A stretch of 11,458 nucleotides of DNA, from positions 1-11,458 of the forward strand of contig JAKOSR010000163.1 of assembly GCA_029777225.1 (NCBI GenBank), written 5' to 3'. The position numbers and the translations under genes are program-made. A model generated the notes under the pieces. That model was not told the DNA's origin, did no database searches, and saw only the letters and a program-made list of their open reading frames with translations. Source of the DNA: Chloroflexota bacterium (lineage in GTDB: Bacteria > Chloroflexota > Anaerolineae > Anaerolineales > Anaerolineaceae). Each line of letters opens with the position of its first letter. Position 1 is the first letter of the stretch. Shown here piece by piece: positions 1 to 6,160 of this stretch.

Positions 1-170
1 AAGAAAATCACCGCCCCCACCAGGTATTCACCGGTCAGCGTTGGAATGCGTTCACCCAGCCCGGGAGCCGTTATGAAAGGTCCCCTAAAAATGGACGCGA
101 TGGGGATCTGCAAAGCCGTTTCCAGCACATACAGGAGTAAACCAATTCCGATATCAACCAGGATCTTCAT
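1..170 (-). CDS. Membrane protein, N-terminal part only (runs off left edge)
   Basis: The reverse strand opens with ATG at 170-168 and stays open to the edge (56 codons). The start is supported by a purine-rich AGAGGCGAG just upstream. Residues 1-27 form a hydrophobic segment (MKILVDIGIGLLLYVLETAL and on), followed by a short charged turn with R29 and a second apolar stretch near residues 49-56 at the edge, so this is probably an integral membrane protein entered by a signal anchor. It lies 138 nt downstream of the alcohol dehydrogenase on the same strand and may be cotranscribed with it, since no convincing terminator is seen between them. I do not recognise the family and only the first segment is visible, so no function is given. 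Confidence 0.6.
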   Translation of the reverse strand, partial: MKILVDIGIGLLLYVLETALQIPIASIFRGPFITAPGLGERIPTLTGEYLVGAVIF

Positions 171-189
171 ATCTCGCCTCTTCTCGCTC

Positions 190-214
190 ATGCGCGCAAA
201 ACCGCAGCGCGCAT
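190..214 (-). repeat. Perfect 8-bp inverted repeat in leader of the left-edge gene
   Basis: ATGCGCGC (190-197) and GCGCGCAT (207-214) are perfect inverted arms around a 9-nt loop. The hairpin lies 19 nt before the ATG at 170 on the minus strand, next to the ribosome-binding region. It has no T-run, so it does not look like a terminator. It could affect translation of the downstream gene or be chance in GC-rich DNA. A smaller 5-bp hairpin (259-274) lies between it and the dehydrogenase stop. Confidence 0.35.
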
Positions 215-308
215 CCTCATCACACGCCTTTTTTCAACCACGCGTAACGGATAAAGCCATGCCTAAAACGGCATCCCCGCGCCTTCTCCAGGCTTTCCGC
301 CGCCGCCT

Positions 309-1325
309 CTACCCCAGGTCGTTGACCAGCACCACCCGGTACCTGGCCTTGTTCTCCCGTACCCTACAGACGGCCTCATTCACGCGCGAAAGCGGCATCA
401 CCTCCACCATGGGTCGAATATGGTGCGCCTGTGCGAAAGCCAGCATCTCACGCATCTCATCCGGCGTGCCCACAAACGTCCCCGCGATGCTGAGTTCGTG
501 CACCACCAGGTCCACCGGGTCCAGCGTTACCTTCGGGAAGGCCGCCAGGATTATCTTTCCGCGTCGTTTCATCACCCCCAGGATACGATCCCAGTCAAAA
601 CCGCCGTGGGCAGTAATCAGCACCAGGTTAAAGTAATCATTAAACGGTTTGAAAGCCCCCTTCTCTCCCATGTCCAAAAACCGGCTCGCCCCAAACGCCA
701 GGGCTTCCTCCCGTTTGGCCGCTGAGCTGGAAATGGCGGTCACCTCGTACCCCAGCGCCTTGCCAAACTGCAGCGCCAGGTGGCCCAGCCCCCCGATCCC
801 CACCACGCCCAGCCAGGGTTCGAGCGCCGCTGAATGCCTCGAGAGCGCCGAGTAAACCGACAATCCCGCGCACAGCAGCACCGCGGCCGTTTCATCCGCC
901 ATATCGGCCGGCAGCGGATACACAAACCGGCTCTGCGCGACGATAGCGCTGGAAAACCCGCCAATGGGCGTCCAGGTGCCGTTATCCACCACTTCCAGGC
1001 ACAGCTGCGGCAGCCCCTGCCGGCAGAGCTCGCACTTCCCGCAGGCCCTGGCCTGCCATCCCACCCCCACCCGCTCCCCCAGCCGACTTACAGGCACCCC
1101 ATCCCCCACCTCCCGTATAATCCCCACCACCTCGTGGCCGGGCACAAACGGGAAATCGAACACCTGGTAGGTATCATCCACGGCCTGCAGGTCCGAACCG
1201 CAAATCCCGCAGTGCGTCACCGCCACCCGCACCTCGTCTGCCTTCAAAACCGGCGCGTCATAAACCCGGGGCACCAGTTCCTCGCTTCGGCTCATGGCGG
1301 TGTAACCAGTCACCTTATCGCCCAT
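309..1325 (-). CDS. Zinc-dependent NAD(P)-linked alcohol dehydrogenase, CAD/YahK type
   Basis: A 338-residue medium-chain dehydrogenase/reductase that should interconvert primary alcohols and aldehydes in the cytoplasm. The GroES-like half carries the catalytic zinc ligands Cys39 (in CGICGSD) and His64-Glu65 (GHE), with Cys152 (LCAG) as the third. Cys95, Cys98, Cys101 and Cys109 form the structural zinc lobe. The Rossmann half has GIGGLGH at 176-182. Ser199-Ser201 and Lys204 after the second strand resemble NADP-preferring cinnamyl-alcohol-dehydrogenase relatives. The ending with KARYRVVLV is typical of the family. The frame is open further upstream to 1460, but the ATG at 1325 aligns with family N-termini and is preceded by GGAGGAG, so it was chosen. 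Many CADs have CGICHSD; here the His is Gly. No promoter could be picked in the ~90 nt between the gene and the upstream terminator. Physiological substrate unknown. Confidence 0.9.
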   Translation of the reverse strand: MGDKVTGYTAMSRSEELVPRVYDAPVLKADEVRVAVTHCGICGSDLQAVDDTYQVFDFPFVPGHEVVGIIREVGDGVPVSRLGERVGVGWQARACGKCELCRQGLPQLCLEVVDNGTWTPIGGFSSAIVAQSRFVYPLPADMADETAAVLLCAGLSVYSALSRHSAALEPWLGVVGIGGLGHLALQFGKALGYEVTAISSSAAKREEALAFGASRFLDMGEKGAFKPFNDYFNLVLITAHGGFDWDRILGVMKRRGKIILAAFPKVTLDPVDLVVHELSIAGTFVGTPDEMREMLAFAQAHHIRPMVEVMPLSRVNEAVCRVRENKARYRVVLVNDLG

Positions 1326-1418
1326 GCTCCTCCATCCTTTCTTCCCAGCAGCGTGGGGTTGTGCTGCAGTACCTCCCTCACATCCCCACTCACCGGCCAG
1401 CCTTACGCCCTTCGCCTT

Positions 1419-1456
1419 AAAAATAGTCGGGCCGCTCACCCACCCCGCGACCCGAC
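1419..1456 (-). terminator. Rho-independent terminator upstream of the dehydrogenase
   Basis: On the minus strand GTCGGGTCGC (1456-1447) pairs with GCGGCCCGAC (1435-1426) as a 10-bp stem with a single G-T wobble and an 11-nt loop, followed immediately by TATTTTTAA. It lies 25 nt after a TGA (1484-1482) that is out of frame with kdpA. It therefore fits as the terminator of whatever gene once ended there, not of kdp. Confidence 0.75.
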
Positions 1457-1481
1457 CCATCCCACAACCCGCCCCTCCTCC

Positions 1482-1508
1482 TCACCGCTTGATGAACGGG
1501 ATGTACAC
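1482..1508 (-). other. Possible orphan C-terminal tail of a lost gene
   Basis: Just after the point where KdpA homology stops, another minus-strand frame reads V-Y-I-P-F-I-K-R and then TGA. The 3' flank is GC-rich like the dehydrogenase side, and a strong terminator follows 25 nt later. This is what the last codons of a real gene would look like. Nine codons are far too few for identification, so this is an inference from position and composition. Confidence 0.3.
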
Positions 1509-2015
1509 AAAAATTGCCAAGTCTATTGGCAGTGTGACTAATCAATCCTCGGATTAAAGCGATCAAGACTGCCATTCCAGTGGCAGCGGATAAAAAGTTC
1601 TGAACTCCCAAACCCAACATTTGAGATAGGTAGCTCATGGTTGTTTCACCACCGTAACTCTGCCAGTTCGTATTGGATACGAAACTGACCGCTGTATTGA
1701 ACGCAAGTTGAGGTGAAACACTCATAAGAGTTTGAGGATTGAGAGGTAAAACTTGCTGAAAACGCAAAAGCAGGTAGAGAAAAAAGAATCCAACCAGGTT
1801 AAAAAGCAAGACACTTATTGCATAGGTCTTCCAAGTCATTTCGTCATCTGATTTGACGCCGGCAAGCCTAAGTACAGCTCTTTCTACTGGAGCAATAGCC
1901 GGAGAGAGGAAAGTCCTTTCACCTTGATATACTCGGGCCATATATCCCCCGAGAGGCTTGACCAAGATCAACAGAACTCCAATGTATAAAGGAAATTGAA
2001 TCCAATTCATAATAT

Positions 2016-2108
2016 TCATCCAAACCACTCTGGTTTAATGAGTGAAATAAACAGATAAACCAATAAAACTAACGCGATAAAACCCGAAACGATCAGAAGT
2101 CCATTCAT
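2016..2108 (-). CDS. kdpF: KdpF, small stabilising subunit of the Kdp K+ ATPase
   Basis: A 30-residue, single-helix membrane peptide: MNGLLIVSGFIALVLLVYLF, then a short tail ending in K-P-E-W-F-G. Its size, single transmembrane span and -P-E-x-F ending match KdpF, which sits at the periphery of KdpA and stabilises the complex in the membrane. GGAG lies 7 nt before the ATG. Its TGA overlaps the kdpA ATG by 4 nt (ATGA), the usual kdpF-kdpA coupling. It begins one base after the stop of the preceding small ORF. The gene is intact, but its partner kdpA is truncated, so it is probably a functionless remnant here. Identification rests on position plus sequence pattern, which together are convincing despite the length. 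Confidence 0.85.
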   Translation of the reverse strand: MNGLLIVSGFIALVLLVYLFISLIKPEWFG

Positions 2109-2109
2109 T

Positions 2110-2202
2110 TCACTTCTCCAATAACGAATTACATAAAGAGACAAAACCCATCATCAACAGAAAAAAAACAATCACAATCATGATCATTAAAAAATCGCTC
2201 AT
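2110..2202 (-). CDS. 30-residue membrane peptide upstream of kdpF
   Basis: ATG at 2202 follows a strong Shine-Dalgarno (AAGGAG, 2212-2207, 4-nt spacing). The frame encodes 30 residues ending in TGA-A-ATG, one base before kdpF. The sequence is one hydrophobic helix rich in Met, Ile, Val and Phe (MSDFLMIMIVIVFFLLMMGF) and then F-V-S-L-C-N-S-L-L-E-K. Good ribosome-binding site, tight packing with kdpF and membrane character argue for a translated gene rather than chance. From memory, comparable ~25-30 residue ORFs with an F-V-x-x-C-x-x-L ending sit before kdpF in other bacteria, but I could not check this. It may be an extra Kdp subunit or a leader whose translation is coupled to kdpF. No function is established. 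Confidence 0.65.
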   Translation of the reverse strand: MSDFLMIMIVIVFFLLMMGFVSLCNSLLEK

Positions 2203-2226
2203 GGTTCTCCTTCATATGCAATCTTT

Positions 2227-2295
2227 AATTTACTCCCTGATCGATAAAGAATCAGGCAAGAATCGGGAAAGAATGGTCAAGAAAAAATCAAGATT
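2227..2295 (-). promoter_or_regulatory. Phased 11-bp direct repeats and candidate kdp promoter
   Basis: On the plus strand AAGAAT occurs at 2247-2252, 2258-2263 and 2269-2274, exactly 11 bp apart. Weaker copies AAGAAA (2279-2284) and AAGATT (2290-2295) continue at 10 and 11 bp. Seen from the kdp strand this is ATTCTT repeated once per helical turn. Tandem half-sites with 11-bp period are the known recognition mode of OmpR/PhoB-type response regulators, the family of KdpE, so this is a likely KdpE-type binding array. Downstream on the minus strand TAAATT (2232-2227) is a possible -10, about 25 nt before the first ORF. An inverted repeat CCTGAT-N9-ATCAGG (2236-2256) overlaps the proximal site. 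No kdpD or kdpE gene is in the window. Confidence 0.5.
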
Positions 2296-2404
2296 TTTGA
2301 TTATTGGTATGGGATAGTTGTGGATTCAACCAATCATTCACCAAGAAAATGCAACTTCACAAAATCGGTATCATTTACTTGCGTTTAATGTGGAACACAA
2401 ATCT
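2296..2404. other. AT-rich intergenic stretch with no recognised content
   Basis: This is the middle of the 323-nt gap between the clpC stop and the first small kdp ORF. It is AT-rich, has no open frame worth calling, and shows no hairpin with a T-run. ATTGGT and ACCAAT occur in inverted orientation around 2302-2333, but the arms are only 6 bp and widely spaced. Confidence 0.4.
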
Positions 2405-2446
2405 CAAGTTTGCCAACAGGTGAGTGTGTGAAAGTTGGCAAACTTG
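2405..2446. repeat. Perfect 13-bp inverted repeat plus direct half-site
   Basis: CAAGTTTGCCAAC (2405-2417) and GTTGGCAAACTTG (2434-2446) are perfect inverted arms separated by 16 nt. The 8-mer CAAACTTG at the end of the right arm (2439-2446) is repeated directly at 2448-2455. A perfect 26-base match is very unlikely by chance. The element sits at the edge of the AT-rich island, between the clpC terminator and the kdp control region. It could be an operator for a dimeric regulator, a dispersed repeat, or a boundary element. There is no T-run of terminator quality. Confidence 0.7.
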
Positions 2447-2470
2447 TCAAACTTGCGTCCAAACATAAAT

Positions 2471-2495
2471 CCAGGCCGCCTGGGAGGCAGCCTGG
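2471..2495 (-). terminator. Hairpin terminator of clpC
   Basis: CCAGGC (2471-2476) pairs with GCCTGG (2490-2495) and GCCT (2478-2481) with AGGC (2485-2488), with one internal mismatch and a 3-nt loop. It starts 30 nt after the clpC stop on the minus strand. The following sequence, ATTTATGTTT, is only moderately T-rich, so termination may be partial. Confidence 0.6.
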
Positions 2496-2525
2496 GGTAT
2501 GCATCGGGTTCAACGCAGCGCGGGG

Positions 2526-5027
2526 TCAGGCGCCAAGCGCGGGGCTTGCGGCCACATCCTTCTCCTCGGCCGGCTGGGGCGCCTGGGCGGCATCCCCCCG
2601 GGTGAACTCCAGCCCGGTGCTTTCGGCAGGCTTATCCACGCGCACCACCTTCACCTCGGCAAAGTCGCCGGAAAGCAGCTTTTGGGCCAGGGGGCTTTCA
2701 ACGTACTTCTGGAGGGCGCGCTTAAGCGGGCGGGCGCCGAGCAGGGGGTCAAAGCCCTGGTCGGCCAGCCAATCGCGAGCGGCTTCGGTCACATCCAGCG
2801 CGACGCCAAACTCGGCCAGGCGGCCCTGGATTTCCTTCACCTGCAGCATGACGATATCGCGCACATTCTCCTTCGTGAGGGGCGAGAACATGATGATGTC
2901 GTCGATGCGGTTGAGGAACTCGGGGCGGAATGCGGATTTGAGCGCCGCTTCAATCTTCTCGTGCGCGTTCTTCACATCCGGGCTTTCGTTTTCACCGAGG
3001 AAGCCGAGCGTGCCGCCCTTGCGGACGTATTCGGTGCCGAGGTTGCTGGTCATGATGAGGACGGTGTTGCGGAAATCGACCACGCGGCCCTGGCCATCCG
3101 TGAGGCGGCCATCATCCAAAATTTGGAGCAGCGCGTTCCAGACTTCGGGGTGCGCTTTTTCAATTTCATCGAAGAGCACCACGCGGTAGGGGCGCCGGCG
3201 GACCGCTTCAGTGAGCTGGCCGCCTTCTTCGTAGCCAACGTAGCCGGGGGGCGCGCCAAACAGGCGCGAGACGGTGTGTTGCTCGCGGTATTCGGACATG
3301 TCCACGCGAATGAGGGCGTCTTCGTCATCGAACAGGAACTCGGCGAGGGCCTTGGCGAGCTCGGTTTTGCCGACGCCAGAGGGGCCGATGAAGATGAAGG
3401 AGCCGCTAGGCCGGCGTGGGTCTTTGAGGCCGGAGCGGGCGCGGCGGATGGCGTCGCTGATGGCGGCAATGGCTTCGTCCTGGCCGATGATGCGTTCGTG
3501 CAGGCGGGATTCCATCTGGAGCAGCTTTTGGGCTTCGCTTTCGAGCAGCTGGGTGATGGGGATGCCCGTCCACTGGTGGATGACCTCGGCGATGTCATCG
3601 GCATCCACCACCTCATCCAACTTGTGTTCGGCTTCCCACTTGGCGCGCTCGGCGTTGAAGAGCTCTTCAAGGGCGAGGCGCTCGGCTTTCATGCGGGAAG
3701 CGCGCTCGTAGTCGCGCTCCAGGCCGGCGGTTTCCTCTTCCATTGTGAGGCGTTCGATTTCGCGTTTTTTGTCCTTAAGGTTTTCGGGGAGGGAGTAGAG
3801 CGCCACGCGCAGCTTGGCGGCCGATTCGTCCATCAGGTCGATGGCTTTATCGGGGAGCTTGCGGCCAGAGAGGTAACGCGAGGAAAGCTTGGCGGCAGCG
3901 GAGAGGGCCGCGTCGGAGAGCGTGACGTTGTGGTGGGCTTCGTAGCGATCGCGCAGGCTGTGGAGCATGGCGATGGTATCTTCCACGCTGGGTTCTTCCA
4001 CGAAGATGGGAGCAAAGCGGCGCTCGAGGGCGGCGTCTTTTTCGATGTGCTTGTGGTACTCGTCCAGGGTGGTGGCGCCGATGCACTGCAGGTCGCCGCG
4101 GGAGAGAGCGGGCTTGAGCATGTTGGAGGCGTCCATGGCGCCCTGGGCGGCGCCCGCGCCAACCACCACGTGCAGCTCGTCGATGAAGAGGATGACTTCG
4201 CCGTCGGAGCCCTGGATTTCGTCGATGGCGGCCTTGAGGCGCTCTTCGAATTCGCCACGGAAGCGGGTGCCGGCGAGCATGCCGCCGAGGTCGAGGGCGT
4301 AAATCAGCTTGTTGGCCAGGATTTCGGGCACGTCGTCGCTGACGATTTTTTGGGCGAGCCCTTCCACGATGGCGGTTTTGCCCACGCCGGCTTCGCCGAT
4401 GAGCACGGGGTTGTTCTTGGTACGCCGGCAGAGGATTTGGATGAGGCGCAGGATTTCGGACTCACGGCCGTAGACGGGGTCCAGTTTGCCTTCGCGGGCA
4501 GCCTGGGTGAGGTTGCGCGAGAATTTATCGAGAGTCTTGTAGCGGCCGGCGCCCTTGGCGGTGCCAGTTTTCTTGCCGCCGCGGAGTTCGGTAATCACCT
4601 CGAGCACGTTGGGGCGCGTGAGGTTGAATTCTTCGAGGATGCGGGCAAGCTGGGTGTTGCGCTCGGAGATGATGGCTAAAAAGAGGTGCTCGGTGCTGAT
4701 GTATTCGTCGCCGAAACGGTTGGCCTCCACTTTGGCGAGGTCAACGGCCATTTTGACACGGGGGGTGAGGAAGATTTGGCCGGAGGTGCCGCCGTAGATG
4801 CTGGCCTTGGGGGTGTTGCGCAGGATTTGGTCCAGGCGGTCCGCGATGACGGCGGGGTCCACGTTGAGGGCGGTCATGATCTGGCTGACCATACCGTCGG
4901 GCTGCTCAATCAGGGCGAGGAGGATATGCTCCGAGTCAATCTGGTTGTGGCCGTAGCGCTGGATGATTTCCGCCGCGCGGGAGGCGGCATCCTGTGCCCT
5001 CTCTGAAAATTTATCAAAACGCATCAT
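2526..5027 (-). CDS. clpC: ATP-dependent Clp protease ATP-binding subunit ClpC
   Basis: An 833-residue Hsp100 unfoldase that feeds proteins to ClpP. Residues 1-150 are the double Clp-N domain with paired D/S-[ST]-E-H motifs (DSEHILLALI 31-40, STEHLFLAII 111-120). AAA1 has Walker A GEAGVGKT (211-218), Walker B with Asp283-Glu284, and a pore loop RFRGEF (255-260; the usual aromatic Tyr is Phe). A short coiled linker with UVR character (about 418-465), not the long ClpB middle domain, marks it as ClpC. AAA2 has Walker A GPSGVGKT (548-555), Walker B with Asp620-Glu621, pore loop GYVGYEEGG (595-603) and sensor-2 GARPLKR (764-770). LGF (674-676) fits the ClpP-docking loop. The last ~25 residues are an Ala/Pro/Glu-rich tail. 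AGGA lies 8 nt before the first of two Met codons. No clpP, ctsR or mcsAB gene is nearby, and no CtsR heptamer array or CIRCE element was seen upstream. Confidence 0.96.
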   Translation of the reverse strand: MMRFDKFSERAQDAASRAAEIIQRYGHNQIDSEHILLALIEQPDGMVSQIMTALNVDPAVIADRLDQILRNTPKASIYGGTSGQIFLTPRVKMAVDLAKVEANRFGDEYISTEHLFLAIISERNTQLARILEEFNLTRPNVLEVITELRGGKKTGTAKGAGRYKTLDKFSRNLTQAAREGKLDPVYGRESEILRLIQILCRRTKNNPVLIGEAGVGKTAIVEGLAQKIVSDDVPEILANKLIYALDLGGMLAGTRFRGEFEERLKAAIDEIQGSDGEVILFIDELHVVVGAGAAQGAMDASNMLKPALSRGDLQCIGATTLDEYHKHIEKDAALERRFAPIFVEEPSVEDTIAMLHSLRDRYEAHHNVTLSDAALSAAAKLSSRYLSGRKLPDKAIDLMDESAAKLRVALYSLPENLKDKKREIERLTMEEETAGLERDYERASRMKAERLALEELFNAERAKWEAEHKLDEVVDADDIAEVIHQWTGIPITQLLESEAQKLLQMESRLHERIIGQDEAIAAISDAIRRARSGLKDPRRPSGSFIFIGPSGVGKTELAKALAEFLFDDEDALIRVDMSEYREQHTVSRLFGAPPGYVGYEEGGQLTEAVRRRPYRVVLFDEIEKAHPEVWNALLQILDDGRLTDGQGRVVDFRNTVLIMTSNLGTEYVRKGGTLGFLGENESPDVKNAHEKIEAALKSAFRPEFLNRIDDIIMFSPLTKENVRDIVMLQVKEIQGRLAEFGVALDVTEAARDWLADQGFDPLLGARPLKRALQKYVESPLAQKLLSGDFAEVKVVRVDKPAESTGLEFTRGDAAQAPQPAEEKDVAASPALGA

Positions 5028-5110
5028 GGTTGGTTCCTCAATTCCGTTAGGTGTGTCGGTTCGGGGAGTTTATTGCAATTCCTGTTCCAACTCACCCATT
5101 GTACAAAATT

Positions 5111-5139
5111 ATTATAAGAGAATGATAAATATTACAGAA
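5111..5139 (-). promoter_or_regulatory. Candidate clpC promoter
   Basis: A perfect TATAAT lies on the minus strand at 5116-5111 in the gap between queA and clpC, giving a predicted leader of about 77 nt before the clpC ATG. The matching -35 position (5139-5134, TTCTGT) is poor and overlaps the end of queA. clpC could also be reached by read-through from ruvB-queA, because no terminator hairpin separates queA from clpC. Confidence 0.4.
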
Positions 5140-6151
5140 TCAGCATGGCGTCGCCAAAGGAAAAGAAGCGATAGCCAAGCTGGACGGCGGTTTGATAGGC
5201 GGAGAGGACGCGCTCGCGGCCGGCGAAGGCGCTGACCAACATGAGCAGAGTGGACTTGGGGAGGTGGAAATTGGTGATGAGGGCGTCCACACAGCGGAAT
5301 GTGAAGCCGGGCAGGATGTAGAGGCTGGTCTGGCCGGACCAGGGTTGCAGAAGGCCGTTTTGGTGCTGGCGGGCGACAGTTTCGAGGGTGCGGACGGAGG
5401 TGGTGCCAACGGCGATGACGCGGCCGCCGGAGGCTTTGGCAACATTGATGCGCGCGGCGGTTTCAGGCGGGAGCTCGCACCATTCCTGGTGGATGTGGTG
5501 GGTTGCGGGGTCGGCTTCAGTGACCGGGGCGAAGGTATCCAGCCCGACATGCAGGGTGAGCTCGGCCAGGCCAATGCCGCGGGATTGGAGGCTGGCGAGC
5601 AAGCCGGTGGTGAAGTGCAGGCCGGCGGTGGGGGCGGCGGCGGAGCCGGGGGTTTTGTTGTAGACAGTTTGGTAACGCTCGGGGTCGCCCTGGTAACCGT
5701 GGATGTAGGGCGGCAGCGGTGTGTGCCCGGCGGTGGCGAAGGCGTTTTCGATGGGCTCGTCAAAGCGGATGTGCCGGCGGGCGGCCCCGAGGTCGGCACT
5801 GATGAGGGCAGGCGGGCCACCCTGCACCTGCAGGCGCACGCCAGGCTTGAGGTGGGTGCCGCCAACAAGGCATTCCCAGTCCAGGTCGGATTGTTTGCGC
5901 AGCAGGAGCACTTCCACGTGGCCGCCGCCGGGGAGCTTGTGGGCGTAGAGGCGGGCAGGGATGACGCGGGTGCGATTGACCACCAGCAGGTCGCCCGGGC
6001 GGAGATAATCGCCGATTTCGTTGAAGCGGCGGTGGGCGAGGGTGTCGGCCGCGCGGTCGAGGACAAGCAGGCGGGAACTATCACGCGGGTCGGCGGGGGT
6101 CTGGGCGATTAGCTCCTGGGGGAGCAGGTAGTCAAAGTCATCCGTGCGCAT
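5132..6151 (-). CDS. queA: S-adenosylmethionine:tRNA ribosyltransferase-isomerase QueA
   Basis: QueA transfers and isomerises the ribosyl group of S-adenosylmethionine onto 7-aminomethyl-7-deazaguanine in tRNA, giving epoxyqueuosine at wobble position 34. The 339-residue protein is full length (E. coli about 356). Family motifs in order: FDYLLPQELIAQTP (6-19), DSSRLLVLDR (24-33), VVNRTRVIPARL (57-68), YNKTPGSAAAPTAGLHFT (164-181), HVGLDTFAPV (201-210), HIHQEW (219-224), AVGTTSVRTLE (247-257), and TNFHLPKSTLLMLVSAFAG (293-311). The N-terminus is fixed by the family start, yet the 9 bases between the ruvB stop and this ATG are CCCCCTCCC with no Shine-Dalgarno, so translation probably depends on ribosomes finishing ruvB. 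ruvB-queA adjacency is widespread; tgt, its frequent partner, is not in this window. Confidence 0.97.
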   Translation of the reverse strand: MRTDDFDYLLPQELIAQTPADPRDSSRLLVLDRAADTLAHRRFNEIGDYLRPGDLLVVNRTRVIPARLYAHKLPGGGHVEVLLLRKQSDLDWECLVGGTHLKPGVRLQVQGGPPALISADLGAARRHIRFDEPIENAFATAGHTPLPPYIHGYQGDPERYQTVYNKTPGSAAAPTAGLHFTTGLLASLQSRGIGLAELTLHVGLDTFAPVTEADPATHHIHQEWCELPPETAARINVAKASGGRVIAVGTTSVRTLETVARQHQNGLLQPWSGQTSLYILPGFTFRCVDALITNFHLPKSTLLMLVSAFAGRERVLSAYQTAVQLGYRFFSFGDAMLIL

Positions 6152-6160
6152 GGGAGGGGG

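Larger units (their letters stand above)
1417..2019 (-). pseudogene. kdpA: kdpA fragment: N-terminal third of the K+-transporting ATPase channel subunit
   Basis: KdpA is the potassium-selective membrane subunit of the KdpFABC pump and is normally about 550-600 residues. The start is ATG at 2019, overlapping the kdpF stop (ATGA). Residues 1-170 match KdpA well: the first helix with KPLGGYMARV (21-30), VERAVLRLAGV (45-55), MTWKTYA (61-67), LPLNPQ (91-96), the first selectivity-filter signature SFVSNTNWQSYGGET (112-126), VQNFLSAATGMAV (139-151), and LIRG and LGNF (155-170). After Phe170 (codon 1510-1512) the expected W-V-D sequence is replaced by 30 low-complexity residues (CVHPVHQAVRRRGG and on), and the frame stops at 1417 inside the terminator tail. 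Three of the four selectivity repeats, kdpB and kdpC are absent, so the product cannot work as a pump subunit. The coding DNA is about 40% GC against about 70% in the adjacent dehydrogenase, suggesting foreign origin or an assembly join. Confidence 0.88.

Noticed and set aside
1325..1460. A 45-residue N-terminal extension of the dehydrogenase starting at 1460
   Set aside because: It would begin inside the terminator hairpin, has no ribosome-binding site and is absent from the family. The ATG at 1325 has GGAGGAG and the family N-terminus.
1417..1509. Simple frameshift of kdpA with the rest of the gene downstream
   Set aside because: No downstream frame shows KdpA motifs, and only about 180 nt remain before the dehydrogenase, far less than the missing ~1.1 kb of kdpA.
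1514..1531. TTGCCAA...TTGGCAG inside kdpA resembling the 13-bp inverted repeat at 2405-2446
   Set aside because: It encodes the conserved T-x-x-L-G-N stretch of KdpA, the match is only 6-7 bases, and it is best explained by coding constraint.
2499..4679. A 726-codon open frame antisense to clpC
   Set aside because: It is the mirror of a GC-rich coding gene with strong third-position bias. The translation is Gly/Ala/Glu/Val/Phe-rich low complexity with no family motif, while the minus strand encodes an unambiguous ClpC.
5039..5083. Two CAATTCC 7-mers upstream of clpC as a heat-shock operator
   Set aside because: They do not match the CtsR heptamer (A/GGTCAAA) tandem or the CIRCE inverted repeat, and a 7-mer pair is weak evidence.
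5192..6112. Long open frames on both strands over queA, including a Ser/Pro/Ala-rich minus frame and a Gly/Ala-rich plus frame
   Set aside because: Both are composition shadows of queA. Similar shadows cover ruvB (6212-7003 plus) and the dehydrogenase (834-1541 plus).
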